DNA of 64,000 bases from Acinetobacter rongchengensis (GCF_003611475.1 NZ_RAXT01000008.1:1-64000), one strand, 5' to 3'; counted from the first letter of the stretch, positions 18,382-28,585 are shown. Numbers and translations: made by a program. Notes: generated from the sequence alone by a model not told the origin.

Positions 18382-20097
18382 TTAGTGATCTGAAGCACCA
18401 GAGATACCAATACCTGTTTGTGAACGAACATATTGTGCATCAAATGCTTTGCGCTCAGCTTCAGCACGTGCTGATTTATCAGTCACAGAGAAGAACCAGC
18501 AGCAAAGGAATGCAAGTGGCATAGCGAAGATCGCAGGACCATTGAACGGGTTAACTGGTGTATCAGAGATTTTTAATGTATCTACCCAAACGGCTTTTGA
18601 TAAGATAATTAAAGTGACTGCTGTTAATAGACCAACTAGACCACCAATCACTGCACCACGAGTCGTTAAACCTTTCCAGAACATTGAAAGTACAAGGACT
18701 GGGAAGTTTGCACATGCAGCAACAGAGAACGCTAAACCAACCATGAATGCAACGTTTTGCTTTTCGAACAAGATACCCAAGATCATTGCAAAAATAGCTA
18801 AACCTAAAGTTGCAATCTTAGACATACGTAATTCAGATTCAGGCGTCGTTTGACCTTTCTTAAATACGTTTGCATACAAGTCATGCGAAATTGCTGAAGC
18901 ACCTGACAATGTCAAACCTGCAACAACCGCAAGAATTGTCGCGAATGCAACTGCAGAAATGAAGCCCATGAACAAATCACCGCCAACAGCATCAGACAAG
19001 TGAACTGCAGCCATGTTATTACCACCAACAAGTTCTAACTTGCCAGTCACTGCCATTTTAGCAACATCGATAAATTGTGGGTTGTTTGATACGAAAAGGA
19101 TCGCACCGAAACCAATAATGAAGGTTAATAAGTAGAAGTAACCGATGAAACCTGTTGCAACAACCACTGATTTACGTGCTTCTTTCGCATCTTTTACTGT
19201 GAAGAAACGCATAAGAATATGTGGTAAACCTGCTGTACCGAACATCAACGCAAGACCTAAAGATAATGCATCTAATGGATTGGCAGCTAATTTACCTGGG
19301 CCCATGATATGACTTGCTTCTTCAACGCTAATCTCATGTACTTTGGCAAAAACATCAATAGACTGCTTGAACATTTCAGAGAAGCTATAGCCAACTGAAT
19401 GCATCACCATGAACGCCATGAATGTCGCACCTGAAAGCAACATCACTGCTTTGATGATCTGTACCCAAGTGGTCGCTAACATACCACCAAACATAACGTA
19501 AGCCATCATTAGAAGGCCGACAATCACAACGGCGATGTTATAGTTCAAACCAAATAATAATTTGATTAACTGACCTGCACCAACCATCTGTGCAATCAGA
19601 TAGAAAGCAACCACAACCAGTGAACTGATTGCTGCAAGTGTACGTACTGGTTTTTCTTCCAAGCGGAATGAAACCACGTCTGATAAGTTATATTTACCTA
19701 AGTTACGTAAACGTTCAGCAACCAAGAATAATACGATTGGCCAACCAACCATGAAACCAAGTGAATAAAGCAAGCCATCGAAGCCTGAGCTAAACACCAT
19801 TGCAGAAATACCGAGGAACGATGCTGCTGACATATAGTCACCCGCAATCGCTAAACCATTTTGGAAACCTGAAATACCACCACCAGCAGTATAAAAGTCC
19901 TGAGTACTCGTGGTTTGTTTTGCTGCCCACTTGGTGATAAATAATGTTAAACCAACAAAGATGGCAAACATGATAATCGCATGCCAGTTGGTTGCTTGTT
20001 GCTCTGCCGCACCTAAATCTGGCCCTGCTTGAGCAAGTGTAGATAGCAGCGCAGTAGACGCTAGAGCTGCTTTAGTTTTTAAAGAGTTCCATTTCAT
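18382..20097 (-). CDS. actP: Cation/acetate symporter ActP
   Basis: 571 residues from the ATG at 20097, one base after the yjcH stop; AGGA inside the yjcH end serves as ribosome-binding site. An N-terminal signal-like segment is followed by about 13 membrane helices of the sodium:solute symporter family ([28 protein letters not shown] is the characteristic first-helix region). ActP takes up acetate and other short-chain acids with a cation. Translational coupling with yjcH, the shared promoter motif with acs (29714) and the neighbouring CrbS-like kinase all support acetate as the substrate. Confidence 0.95.
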   Translation of the reverse strand: MKWNSLKTKAALASTALLSTLAQAGPDLGAAEQQATNWHAIIMFAIFVGLTLFITKWAAKQTTSTQDFYTAGGGISGFQNGLAIAGDYMSAASFLGISAMVFSSGFDGLLYSLGFMVGWPIVLFLVAERLRNLGKYNLSDVVSFRLEEKPVRTLAAISSLVVVAFYLIAQMVGAGQLIKLLFGLNYNIAVVIVGLLMMAYVMFGGMLATTWVQIIKAVMLLSGATFMAFMVMHSVGYSFSEMFKQSIDVFAKVHEISVEEASHIMGPGKLAANPLDALSLGLALMFGTAGLPHILMRFFTVKDAKEARKSVVVATGFIGYFYLLTFIIGFGAILFVSNNPQFIDVAKMAVTGKLELVGGNNMAAVHLSDAVGGDLFMGFISAVAFATILAVVAGLTLSGASAISHDLYANVFKKGQTTPESELRMSKIATLGLAIFAMILGILFEKQNVAFMVGLAFSVAACANFPVLVLSMFWKGLTTRGAVIGGLVGLLTAVTLIILSKAVWVDTLKISDTPVNPFNGPAIFAMPLAFLCCWFFSVTDKSARAEAERKAFDAQYVRSQTGIGISGASDH

Positions 20098-20098
20098 C

Positions 20099-20434
20099 TT
20101 AGTGCAGTCCTTTTTCATGTGCGATCGCTTCGACTTCTGCCATTGCATCTTCTGTCAATTGATCCAATGTATTGTTAGCTATGTATGAATACACACCACA
20201 TAACACGAAAGAAAGAACAATAATCCCTAAACCTAAAGGAATCCCCCAAGTGGTCACACCACCTGCAGAAACTGTTGTTAATAAAAATTCTTTGTTATAG
20301 CCAACTAAAAGCATAAATCCAACATAAACAAACAACATTATTGCAGTTAGTGTCCAGCTTAATTTACTTTTCTTAGCAACCATTTCTTTGAATTTTGGAT
20401 TGCGTAGAATCGCATCTACCTGTCTCTCATCCAT
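20099..20434 (-). CDS. yjcH: DUF485 membrane protein YjcH
   Basis: 111 residues, two transmembrane helices, DUF485 family. It is nearly always encoded just before actP and is thought to be an accessory to acetate uptake; its molecular role is not established. The start is taken as the ATG at 20434 (MDERQ): AAGGAGA lies six bases before it, whereas the ATG at 20440 directly abuts that sequence. First gene of the yjcH-actP operon. Confidence 0.92.
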   Translation of the reverse strand: MDERQVDAILRNPKFKEMVAKKSKLSWTLTAIMLFVYVGFMLLVGYNKEFLLTTVSAGGVTTWGIPLGLGIIVLSFVLCGVYSYIANNTLDQLTEDAMAEVEAIAHEKGLH

Positions 20435-20498
20435 AACCATTCTCCTTGATAAGCGACCAGAACGCTGGTTGCTTTTTTAATCATTTTTTACAAGGCTA

Positions 20499-20527
20499 AA
20501 AGTAACAATGTTGTAGGGTTCTCGTAA
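20499..20527 (-). promoter_or_regulatory. Promoter of yjcH-actP
   Basis: Reverse strand TTACGA (20527-20522), 17-base spacer, TACTTT (20504-20499); predicted start near 20492. A weak match to consensus, as expected for an activated promoter. Confidence 0.5.
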
Positions 20528-20533
20528 CTTAGA

Positions 20534-20543
20534 CTTTGGTCGT
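20534..20543. promoter_or_regulatory. Candidate activator site shared with acs
   Basis: CTTTGGTCGT on the + strand, six bases upstream of the yjcH -35 hexamer. The identical 10-mer sits five bases upstream of the acs -35 (31769-31778). Probably bound by the CrbR-like regulator (inference). Confidence 0.55.
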
Positions 20544-20546
20544 TAA

Positions 20547-20560
20547 ATTTTGATCAAAAT
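20547..20560. promoter_or_regulatory. Perfect 14-bp palindrome in the actP/crbS divergent region
   Basis: ATTTTGATCAAAAT, just upstream of the shared activator motif and 26 bases before the kinase start. It could be an operator for either promoter. Confidence 0.35.
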
Positions 20561-20585
20561 GAATGAGTCAGTTACTTGATGCGTT

Positions 20586-23500
20586 ATGATAGAGCCAGAT
20601 CTTTATACGCTCGTTCTTATGAATAGTTGGTTAATTATAGGGGTTTTGGCCCTTTACATCTTAATTCTCTTCGTTTGCGCCTTCTTTGGGGAAAAGCATG
20701 CAAGTCGATTAGGTACACGCGGAAGAATGCTTCTCTTTAGTCTAACATTAGGGGTTTATTGCTCATCTTGGACATTTTATGGAGCAACTGGTGCCGCAGT
20801 CCGTGAAGGAATTATTTTTCTTCCGATTTATTTAGGCCCCTTATTATTCGTTTGGCTTGGCTATGATATTTGGCGACGTTTAGGACGAGTGCGTCAGCAT
20901 CATGCAATTTCATCAATTGCCGACTTTGTTGCTGCTCGCTATGGTAAAAGCGGAACACTAGCCTCTTTAGTGACCATCCTTGCTGTTGTTGCCATCATTC
21001 CCTATCTTGCCTTGCAACTCCGTGCCATTGCACTGAGTGCAACGGTCATGCTTGATCACAACACTCAAGTACTATCGACCACAACCAATGGTGTGCTGGC
21101 ATTAACTGCTGTTCTCGCCATTTTAGCGATGATCTTTGGCACACGACAAATTGCCAATACTGAGCAACATGGCGGTTTGATGCTCGCTGTGGCATTTGAA
21201 TCTTTTGTGAAATTATTTGCCTTACTCTGTGTCGCATTTTTCTTTATTTTTGATCATCCTAAAAATATTATTCAAATTTCACACGATGTACAAAAAACAT
21301 TCCATGAAGTTCAATTGTTCGGTGTACCTGATACTTTTTGGATTCAAACACTTTTGGCCGCACTTGCCATTATTTGTTTACCACGACAGTTCCATGTCGC
21401 AGTGGTTGAGTTACGCGATGAAAAACATATTCGTGGCGCACGACGTTGGTTTGCAGCCTATTTGATTTTAACCATTATCGCCATTATTCCCATTGCCAGT
21501 TGGGCTTTGCATGCTGCACCCAAATATTTAACCATTCCAGATGTTGCAGTTTTATCATTACCGATCAGTTATAACCAAAATTGGCTGTCCCTTCTCGCCT
21601 TTCTTGGCGGTTTTTCAGCTTCAACAGGGATGTTACTGGTTTCATCAGTTGCGTTATCGATCATGCTCAGTAATGACTTGATCATGCCTGCTCTATGGAA
21701 ATTTAGACTGTTATCTCGGCACGATAAACGTTTACCTCAGGTGCTGAAATTTACACGTCGAGTGTGTATCTTAGCCGTCATGTTACTGGGCTTTTTATTC
21801 TTCCATTTCTTTAATGATATCGACCAGTTATCGACTTTTGGTTTGTTAGCATTTAGTGCTGTTGCACAATTTTCACCTGCCTTAATAGGAGGTTTATATT
21901 GGCGTGGTGGTAGTCGTCAGGGGGTCTATGCAGGTTTAGTGGTCGGTTATATTGTTTGGACCTACACGCTGTTACTGCCCACTATTTTACGCAGTTTACC
22001 TCTCGAATATGGTCAATTCTCCCATGAATTTTTGATGTATGGCCCACTTGGAATTGAATGGCTCAGACCCGAAGCCTTATTAGGTTTTGAATCTTTTGCA
22101 CCACTCACTCATGGCGTGATATGGGCATTAGGTTTAAATATCATGCTTTATATTTGGGTTTCTCGGATTTACCGACCAAGTATCGCGGAACAAATCCAAG
22201 CTGAAAGTTTCTTCTACTATGAAACAAAGCCTTTACCTGCACAAAGTACATCGACAGATATTAATTATTTACACCATGATGTAGCCAAACTCAAAGTAGG
22301 CGATCTGATTGCACTGGCAAAACGCATTACAGGTGAAGGGCCAACCACCCATGCATTTCGACAATTTTGCACCATGAACAATGTGGTGATGAATGAAAAT
22401 AGCAGTGCCAATGGCATGTGGTGGCGATTTACAGAACAATATTTGGCTGGAACTATTGGTGCAGCCTCTGCACGGACCTTACTCACCACGGCAATGGTCA
22501 ATAACGGTTTGGCTTTAGGACAAGTCGCTAATATTCTCGACCAAGCGTCACAATGGCAACGTTTTAACCAAAACCTGATTATGACCATGATTGACCACAT
22601 GACTCAGGGGGTCAGCGTGGTTGATGAAAATATGTGTTTGGTTGCATGGAATAATCAATATCTAAAACTTTTTGATTATCCTAAAGACTTAGTTTATGTC
22701 GGTTGTCCAATCGCAGACTTAATTCGTTATAACGCTGAACGTGGTGAATGTGGTCCAGGTTCTGTTGAAGAACATGTGCGTAAACGGATTCACTGGATGA
22801 AAGTGGGTAGCGCGCACGAGTTTGAGCGTATTCGTAAAGACGGTCGAGTGATTCAAATGCGCGGCAACCCCATTGAAGGTGGTGGTTTTGTTACGACTTT
22901 TGCAGATATTACGGCATTCCGTGAAAATGAAGCCATCCTTGAAGCACGAGTGTCGGATCGTACTCAACAGCTTGCTAATGCCTTGACTGAACAGCAACTG
23001 GCACGTGAACAGGCAGACAAAGCCAATATGTCGAAAAGCCGCTTTATTGCTGCGGCAAGTCACGATTTATTACAGCCTATGCATGCTGCACGTTTATTCA
23101 GTACAGCCTTGGAACAAAGTGTTCAATCAGATGAAGATCGTAAAACACTACAACAACTTGATCGTGCACTATATGGTGCAGAGAGTATGCTTTCTGCACT
23201 ATTGGATATTGCGCGTTTAGAAGGCGGTTCAATCCAACCAAAGCGCCAAGCGTATCCTTTACACGACTTATTGAGTGATTTGGAATTACAATTTAAATCA
23301 ATTGCAGCACAACGAGATATCCAATTGCATGTGCATGATGCTCAATTTTGGATCGATACAGATCCACAATGGATTCGTCGTATTATTCAAAACTTTGTTA
23401 GCAATGCCTTACGCTATACTGCACGTGGTCGCGTTATTGTCGGAGTTTTGCGTCATGCAACTCGTCCAGACCACATCCGTATAGGCGTGTGGGATACTGG

Positions 23501-24110
23501 ACCAGGAATTGCCGAAGAGCAACGGATTAAACTGTTTCAAGAGTTTGAACGTTGTGGGCATACCTCGCCTTGGGGTGAACAAGGTTTGGGGCTTGGCTTG
23601 GCGATTGTTCAACGCATGACCAGCTTATTGGATTATCCTGTTCATGTTTATTCTGAACTGGGTAAAGGTTCCTGCTTCATGATTGAAGTGCCTATCGTTG
23701 AAGCACCTAAAATCGTAAGTACACCTGTACAAGCTGTACCGCTCAAAACCAAAGCTTATAAAATTTTGTGTTTGGACAATGATGAAACCATTTTAGAAGG
23801 CATGGCAACACTGCTCACGAAATGGGGCTATCAGGTCTTTAAAGCCACTGAACCTGAGCAAGCCTTTGAAATTATTCAGCAAGAAAATATTCAAGTGTGG
23901 CTGGTTGATCAGCACTTAAATGATGGAAAAGCAGGTTTAGACTTTATGATCAATCATCGTCAGGAAAATGTACCTATGGCACTGATTACTGCTGACTCAG
24001 ATCCTGAATTGCCGCAACGTGTAAAAGAGCTCAATATTGTTCTGCTGAAAAAACCACTTAAACCTGCATCATTACGTGCTTGGTTATCAGGTTTAAAAAT
24101 TTCTAAGTAA
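20586..24110 (+). CDS. crbS: CrbS-like hybrid sensor histidine kinase with solute-symporter sensor domain
   Basis: 1174 residues. Residues 1 to about 530 form a sodium:solute-symporter-like membrane domain (12-13 helices). A linker is followed by a PAS-type domain (about 665-785, DHMTQGVSVVDENMCLVAWN), a coiled coil, HisKA with phospho-His826 (AAASHDLLQP), a HATPase domain (NFVSNALRY; GLGLGLAIVQRM) and a C-terminal receiver with phospho-Asp near 1108. This is the architecture of CrbS (MxtR/ErcS'-like) kinases, which with CrbR turn on acs and actP in Pseudomonas and Vibrio. Position, divergent from yjcH-actP and near a LuxR-type regulator and acs, supports the assignment. CbrA-type kinases share the symporter domain, so the name is by context. 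Confidence 0.88.
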   Translation: MIEPDLYTLVLMNSWLIIGVLALYILILFVCAFFGEKHASRLGTRGRMLLFSLTLGVYCSSWTFYGATGAAVREGIIFLPIYLGPLLFVWLGYDIWRRLGRVRQHHAISSIADFVAARYGKSGTLASLVTILAVVAIIPYLALQLRAIALSATVMLDHNTQVLSTTTNGVLALTAVLAILAMIFGTRQIANTEQHGGLMLAVAFESFVKLFALLCVAFFFIFDHPKNIIQISHDVQKTFHEVQLFGVPDTFWIQTLLAALAIICLPRQFHVAVVELRDEKHIRGARRWFAAYLILTIIAIIPIASWALHAAPKYLTIPDVAVLSLPISYNQNWLSLLAFLGGFSASTGMLLVSSVALSIMLSNDLIMPALWKFRLLSRHDKRLPQVLKFTRRVCILAVMLLGFLFFHFFNDIDQLSTFGLLAFSAVAQFSPALIGGLYWRGGSRQGVYAGLVVGYIVWTYTLLLPTILRSLPLEYGQFSHEFLMYGPLGIEWLRPEALLGFESFAPLTHGVIWALGLNIMLYIWVSRIYRPSIAEQIQAESFFYYETKPLPAQSTSTDINYLHHDVAKLKVGDLIALAKRITGEGPTTHAFRQFCTMNNVVMNENSSANGMWWRFTEQYLAGTIGAASARTLLTTAMVNNGLALGQVANILDQASQWQRFNQNLIMTMIDHMTQGVSVVDENMCLVAWNNQYLKLFDYPKDLVYVGCPIADLIRYNAERGECGPGSVEEHVRKRIHWMKVGSAHEFERIRKDGRVIQMRGNPIEGGGFVTTFADITAFRENEAILEARVSDRTQQLANALTEQQLAREQADKANMSKSRFIAAASHDLLQPMHAARLFSTALEQSVQSDEDRKTLQQLDRALYGAESMLSALLDIARLEGGSIQPKRQAYPLHDLLSDLELQFKSIAAQRDIQLHVHDAQFWIDTDPQWIRRIIQNFVSNALRYTARGRVIVGVLRHATRPDHIRIGVWDTGPGIAEEQRIKLFQEFERCGHTSPWGEQGLGLGLAIVQRMTSLLDYPVHVYSELGKGSCFMIEVPIVEAPKIVSTPVQAVPLKTKAYKILCLDNDETILEGMATLLTKWGYQVFKATEPEQAFEIIQQENIQVWLVDQHLNDGKAGLDFMINHRQENVPMALITADSDPELPQRVKELNIVLLKKPLKPASLRAWLSGLKISK

Positions 24111-24163
24111 ATCCGAGTAAATTTTTAGCAGATACAAATTTATATAATGTTTTGAAACATTTA

Positions 24164-24199
24164 CAACCTCTATAAAAACTTTTTATGGAGGTTTTTTTT
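24164..24199 (+). terminator. Terminator after crbS
   Basis: AACCTC (24165-24170) and GAGGTT enclose an ATAAAAA / TTTTTAT inner stem; T-run from 24192. Confidence 0.85.
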
Positions 24200-24525
24200 A
24201 AGTGAAATAGCAATTTTTTTCCTACACTATGCAAAAGTATTCAAAAAGCACTCTGAATTTAAGAAAATGATTGACTAAAAATTTCAAAAGTCGGTTTTCT
24301 ATGGCAAAGAAGATCAAAATAGTAACTATACACTTGTATACTTGGTTACAAATTTACAATTAATTGATTTATATAAATAAAAATATCTATTTTACCACGC
24401 ATACAACTTTAGTCGTATTCATATTGCATCTTAAATAATTCAAGAATTGAAACAACATAAAACCACGCTTTGATGTGCAGGGATGCAATGTTGATGCGTC
24501 ATCAATTTTTAATAGGATTTAAATC
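24200..24525. other. Intergenic region upstream of the 255-residue unknown gene
   Basis: AT-rich. The only notable structure is nested inverted repeats at 24322-24349: GTAAC / GTTAC around TATAC / GTATA. This is likely regulatory for the gene at 24526. No other gene seen. Confidence 0.4.
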
Positions 24526-25293
24526 ATGAATATTTCAGAATCTGTTCCACATGGCATTCATCAAACTCAACAATTCCATCGCCAATATGGTGCAAATGCA
24601 ATGCTCCCTATGATCGATTGGCAAGATATTTTCAAACAAACCAAATTACAAGATGCTCAACTACAAGCTTTAAATACCATTTATCAAAGTGCTGTTCCTT
24701 TGGCACTGCAAGTGTTTGATGAATTAAAATTTGATGTCTTTGCACCAGCTGCATTTCATCCACAAGGTTTAGGGCTTTTTGACAAGTTAGCACAACAAGA
24801 AGAAAAATTTGTACAACGCTTAGAAGATGAGTGTGATTGCTTAAACAACGAAGTCCGTCATCAAATGTGGAGTATGTTGCTGCGTGGTGGGGCTGTACTG
24901 GTGTTTAAAGCATGGTTAGGTAAAGTAAAATCTGGTCAAGACACACTAGACATGACACAGTTTGATGAACTATCTGACTTACTCTTCATTAAAACATCAC
25001 CAACAACCTTGGCACATCGTTTAGGAGTAAATCCGCAAGCAGACTATGATCATATCTTTTTGATGTATGGCAATGATGTGTTCCTAGATCGTTTCAACAG
25101 CTTAGAAACTGCAGCTTTATTTGTAGATTTAGGCGTATATGATGCAGCTTTTTTAAGTTTGCGTGATGACCGTGTTGCAGATTATTTAAAATCAAAAGGT
25201 TATGTCACCCAAGACCAAATTGATGACTTAAAATGTGCATTAAACCCATTGGGTTGCCCTGATCTTGTGTCTAAACAAGATTGTTTGGCTTAA
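24526..25293 (+). CDS. Conserved-looking protein of unknown function between the CrbS- and CrbR-like genes
   Basis: 255 residues, soluble, acidic, no signal peptide or membrane helix. I do not recognise the family. It is largely alpha-helical in composition, has a pair of short hydrophobic stretches (MLLRGGAVLVFKAWLG) and a Cys-containing segment (DECDCLNNE) plus Cys residues at the end (LKCALNPLGCPDLVSKQDC). AGGA lies eight bases before the ATG. Codon use looks like that of its neighbours, so it is not obviously foreign. It has its own regulatory-looking upstream region and terminator. Its place inside the acetate cluster suggests, but does not show, a linked role. Confidence 0.75.
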   Translation: MNISESVPHGIHQTQQFHRQYGANAMLPMIDWQDIFKQTKLQDAQLQALNTIYQSAVPLALQVFDELKFDVFAPAAFHPQGLGLFDKLAQQEEKFVQRLEDECDCLNNEVRHQMWSMLLRGGAVLVFKAWLGKVKSGQDTLDMTQFDELSDLLFIKTSPTTLAHRLGVNPQADYDHIFLMYGNDVFLDRFNSLETAALFVDLGVYDAAFLSLRDDRVADYLKSKGYVTQDQIDDLKCALNPLGCPDLVSKQDCLA

Positions 25294-25311
25294 CACTCAA
25301 TAAAAGCGTAC

Positions 25312-25348
25312 TAGAAAAAAAGACCGCCATTTTGATGGCGGTCTTTTA
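25312..25348. terminator. Bidirectional terminator between convergent genes
   Basis: AGACCGCCAT / ATGGCGGTCT (25321-25344) with TTTG loop; A-run before, T-run after. Serves the unknown gene and the leftward regulator gene. Confidence 0.9.
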
Positions 25349-25374
25349 TGTCACTGAATTTTTAGATTTAAAAA

Positions 25375-26028
25375 TTAAACTTTCTTTTCTTCAATATTTA
25401 AGGCATTGATCGCCAATACCGCTTGAGTACGATTTTGTACGCCAAGTTTACGGAAAATTGCCGTCACATGTGCTTTGATGGTCGCTTCGGAAACTTCTAA
25501 CTCGTATGCAATCTGTTTATTGAGCAAACCTTCTGCAACCATCATCAATACACGGAATTGTTGTGGTGTCAGTGATTGAATACGTTCTGCCAAAGCCGTT
25601 TCATCCGCAGCACGTGGATCAAAATTCATATTGGCAGTCGGCAAATTCGGTGGTAACCAAATATCACCATCTAAAACTTGACGAATCGCTTCACCAATAT
25701 GACTTGGATGTGCTGATTTAGGGATATAGCCCATTGCACCATGTGCAATCGCACGCTGAATAATCGACGCATCTTCATGCGCTGAAACCACAATAATGGG
25801 CAGCGAAGGATATTGCGCACGAACATGTACCAATGCAGAAAAACCTGATGCACCTGGCAGATTTAAATCCAATAAGACGAGGTCTGGTTCTGGACCATTT
25901 TCCAAGCGTTCATAAAATTCATTTACAGCCGCAGTTTCACTAATTTGAGCCTGTGGCAAACTATAACGAACCGCCTGAATTAATGCATGGCGAAACAGTG
26001 GATGATCATCAACGATTAAAATATTCAT
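25375..26028 (-). CDS. crbR: CrbR-like LuxR/NarL-family response regulator
   Basis: 217 residues. The receiver domain (1-120) has acidic pocket D7/D8, phospho-Asp54 (VLLDLNLPG), the switch Ser in VVSAHED and Lys in GYIPKS. A LuxR-type helix-turn-helix (about 147-205, LTPQQFRVLMMVAEGL; SEATIKAHVTAIFRKL) follows. It most likely pairs with the CrbS-like kinase at 20586 and activates acs and yjcH-actP, in keeping with known CrbS/CrbR systems and the shared promoter motif. The name is by context and similarity, not proof. The kinase and regulator are separated by an unrelated convergent gene. Confidence 0.85.
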   Translation of the reverse strand: MNILIVDDHPLFRHALIQAVRYSLPQAQISETAAVNEFYERLENGPEPDLVLLDLNLPGASGFSALVHVRAQYPSLPIIVVSAHEDASIIQRAIAHGAMGYIPKSAHPSHIGEAIRQVLDGDIWLPPNLPTANMNFDPRAADETALAERIQSLTPQQFRVLMMVAEGLLNKQIAYELEVSEATIKAHVTAIFRKLGVQNRTQAVLAINALNIEEKKV

Positions 26029-26406
26029 AAGCGAAGCGAGAGATCTCTAGCACAGTTCTTTCATTCTAACCGCACTATTGCTATTTAGGATACGTTAATA
26101 TTAACGATTTTTAGAATATTTTGTTTGCTTTAATTAAAATTCCATAAACTTTTTAAGTTTTTTATTCAATTTAAGATTTAAATATCATTTTTTAATATAA
26201 AATAAAGATATAAAAATGAATTACTTATTTAATTTAATAATATATTTTAGCTTCAAATACTTAAAACATTTATATCCCCATTATTTCATCTCATTTTGAT
26301 TTATATAAAAAACTGATAACCAATCTGTTTTTGCTTATTTTACAGCATATCCTTGAATGTAGATTAATAAATGGTATTCCGAGATTAACTTGATTAGGTT
26401 GCCAAT
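26029..26406. other. Divergent intergenic region, crbR-like / FMN reductase
   Basis: AT-rich. It contains a perfect 14-bp palindrome CGTTAATATTAACG (26093-26106) about 65 bases upstream of the regulator start. A sigma-54 promoter (GG-N10-GC), used for sfn genes in Pseudomonas, was looked for before 26407 and not found. Confidence 0.5.
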
Positions 26407-27144
26407 ATGTCTATTTTCACACAACAAAAACCATTGAATATCGTTGCTGTTTCAGGCGGTTTAAATCATCCATCCAAAACAGAAAGTCTGGTTCAAGCGA
26501 TTATTGATGAGCTTGGTCAAGCCACGCCAATCCATGTGCATTTTATTAAATTCAGTGAAATTGGACAGCTTTTGGGAGGAGCAATTTACCGCAATCAACT
26601 TCCACAACGTGTGCAAGACGATTTAGCTGCAGTTGAGGCGGCAGATGCCCTCATCGTAGGCACACCTGTGTATCGTGCTTCATTTACAGGACTATTTAAG
26701 CATTTCTTTGACTTTGTTGAACAAACAGCCTTGGTTGATGTTCCTGTACTGCTTGCGGCTTCTGGTGGTAGTGACCGCCATGCCTTGGTTCTAGAGCATC
26801 AATTGCGTCCGTTATTTAGCTTCTTCCAAGCACAGACTTTACCGATTGGCGTTTATGCAACCGATCGTGACTTCACGCCTGAATACACCATTAAAAGTGA
26901 ACATATTCAAGACCGTATTACTTTAGCTGTTGCACGTGCTTTACCCATTTTAGAATGGGCACCTGCTAAAGGACTTCGTGCTGAAGTTGTAAAAGCCAAA
27001 ACTGAACAAGCCAATCAAAACTTAGGTATTAACAAACAGATTGAACAAGATGAAGTCCTTCCTTCTGCAGCGGTACCTAGCTTAGATGCTGCTGAAAGTC
27101 GCTTACATGGCAAAGTCAAAACGCCACAGTCTCAGGTTGCCTAG
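26407..27144 (+). CDS. msuE: NAD(P)H-dependent FMN reductase (MsuE-like)
   Basis: 245 residues with a flavodoxin-like fold. An N-terminal phosphate-binding loop (VAVSGGLNHPSKTESL) and the GTPVYRASFTGLFKHFFDF segment are typical of MsuE/SsuE-type reductases. It supplies reduced FMN to a two-component flavin monooxygenase, here evidently the SfnG-like enzyme encoded 45 bases downstream. A C-terminal extension of about 55 residues beyond the catalytic core is low-complexity and charged. MsuE versus SsuE cannot be settled without a search. Confidence 0.82.
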   Translation: MSIFTQQKPLNIVAVSGGLNHPSKTESLVQAIIDELGQATPIHVHFIKFSEIGQLLGGAIYRNQLPQRVQDDLAAVEAADALIVGTPVYRASFTGLFKHFFDFVEQTALVDVPVLLAASGGSDRHALVLEHQLRPLFSFFQAQTLPIGVYATDRDFTPEYTIKSEHIQDRITLAVARALPILEWAPAKGLRAEVVKAKTEQANQNLGINKQIEQDEVLPSAAVPSLDAAESRLHGKVKTPQSQVA

Positions 27145-27188
27145 TGGCAACTGGTCATAAATTCAGAATAAAAATAGAGGATTTGAGT

Positions 27189-28310
27189 ATGTCGCAATAT
27201 CAAATAACAGAAAACGATGAAGCAATTAAATTTGCATATTGGGTTCCCAATGTCAGCGGTGGTTTAGTCGTGAGTCATGTCGAACAACGTACAGATTGGA
27301 GCTATGACTATAATATGCGTTTAGCACAAACTGCCGAAAATAATGGTTTTGAATATGCACTCACTCAAATCCGTTTTACAGCGGGTTATGGTGCTGAAAA
27401 TCAGCATGAATCGGTGAGTTTTAGTCATGCACTTTTGGCAAAGACTGAAAAATTAAAAGTCATCGCTGCAATCCTGCCTGGTCCGTGGAAACCTGCACTG
27501 GCTGCGAAGCAATTGGCGACGATTGACTATTTAACTCAGGGTCGAGTTGCAATTAACGTGGTCAGTGGTTGGTTTCGTGGTGAATTTGATGCCATTGGTG
27601 AGCCGTGGCCTGAGCACGATGAACGATATGTCCGTTCAGAAGAATTTATTCGCACCTTAAAAGGGATTTGGACAACAGACAATTACAGCTTTGATGGAAA
27701 ATATTATCAATTTAAAGATTACACCTTAAAACCAAAACCTATTCAAAAACCACATATTGAGATATTTCAGGGTGGTAGCTCTCGTGCCGCACGAGATATG
27801 GCCTCTCGTGTTTCGGACTGGTACTTCACCAATGGCAATACGCCTGATGAACTCAAAAAACAGATCGATGACATCCGTGAGAAAGCCACAGCCAATGGTC
27901 ATACTGTAAAAATTGGTGTCAATGCATTCATTATCGCCCGTGATACAGAACAAGAAGCCCAACAGGTGTTACAAGCCATTATTGATGGTGCAAATGTAGA
28001 AGCGGTCAATGCTTTTGGTGATGCAACACGTGAAGCAGGCGCCGCATCTAAAGAAGGTGAAGGCAACTGGGCAAAATCGACATTTGAAGACTTGGTGCAA
28101 TATAACGATGGCTTTAAAACCAATTTGATTGGCACTCCCTTACAAATCGCTGAACGTATTGTTGAATTAAAAAATGTCGGTGTAGATTTAATCCTTTCAG
28201 GTTTTTTACATTTTATTGAAGAAGTTGAATATTTTGGTGAAAAAGTATTGCCTTTGGTCCGTGAATTAGAAGCGGCTCAGCAGAACCCAATAACCGCTAA
28301 ATCTGCTTAA
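27189..28310 (+). CDS. sfnG: FMNH2-dependent dimethylsulfone monooxygenase SfnG
   Basis: 373 residues from the ATG at 27189 (AGAGGA seven bases upstream); the frame opens earlier at a GTG overlapping the previous stop, but without a ribosome-binding site. A luciferase-like TIM barrel: FAYWVPNVSGGLVVSHVEQRTDW, AAILPGPWKPALAAKQ and NVVSGWFRGEFDAIGEPW are hallmarks of the SfnG group. SfnG oxidises dimethyl sulfone to methanesulfinate and formaldehyde using FMNH2, as part of sulfur scavenging. It forms an operon with the FMN reductase. No SfnR-type activator is in the window. Confidence 0.9.
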   Translation: MSQYQITENDEAIKFAYWVPNVSGGLVVSHVEQRTDWSYDYNMRLAQTAENNGFEYALTQIRFTAGYGAENQHESVSFSHALLAKTEKLKVIAAILPGPWKPALAAKQLATIDYLTQGRVAINVVSGWFRGEFDAIGEPWPEHDERYVRSEEFIRTLKGIWTTDNYSFDGKYYQFKDYTLKPKPIQKPHIEIFQGGSSRAARDMASRVSDWYFTNGNTPDELKKQIDDIREKATANGHTVKIGVNAFIIARDTEQEAQQVLQAIIDGANVEAVNAFGDATREAGAASKEGEGNWAKSTFEDLVQYNDGFKTNLIGTPLQIAERIVELKNVGVDLILSGFLHFIEEVEYFGEKVLPLVRELEAAQQNPITAKSA

Positions 28311-28360
28311 TCTATGACATCAACCAAAACAACAATAAATAATTAAAATGCTTTGGAACT

Positions 28361-28395
28361 TTCCCTCTAGACTCGGCTTGAGGGATTTTTTTTTT
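28361..28395 (+). terminator. Terminator of the msuE-sfnG operon
   Basis: TCCCTC (28362-28367) / GAGGGA (28380-28385), then ten T. Confidence 0.85.
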
Positions 28396-28585
28396 GAAGA
28401 TTTCAACATAATTAAACTGCTGGTTTTTACATCTTTCTTTGGTTTATCTTAAACTTAGAATAGAGCGCTTAACTTTCTAATTTTTATTGTATTGATTACT
28501 CGGAGCTACTCGATCAATCCTTTCTAATCGTTCTTGATGAAGAACTGCTTGAAAACATTAAAATGAAAAAGGTTGAAAAGAAAAT

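Noticed and set aside
26360-26406. Sigma-54 promoter upstream of the FMN reductase/sfnG operon
   Set aside because: The only GG nearby is not followed by GC at 10 bases; the consensus is absent.
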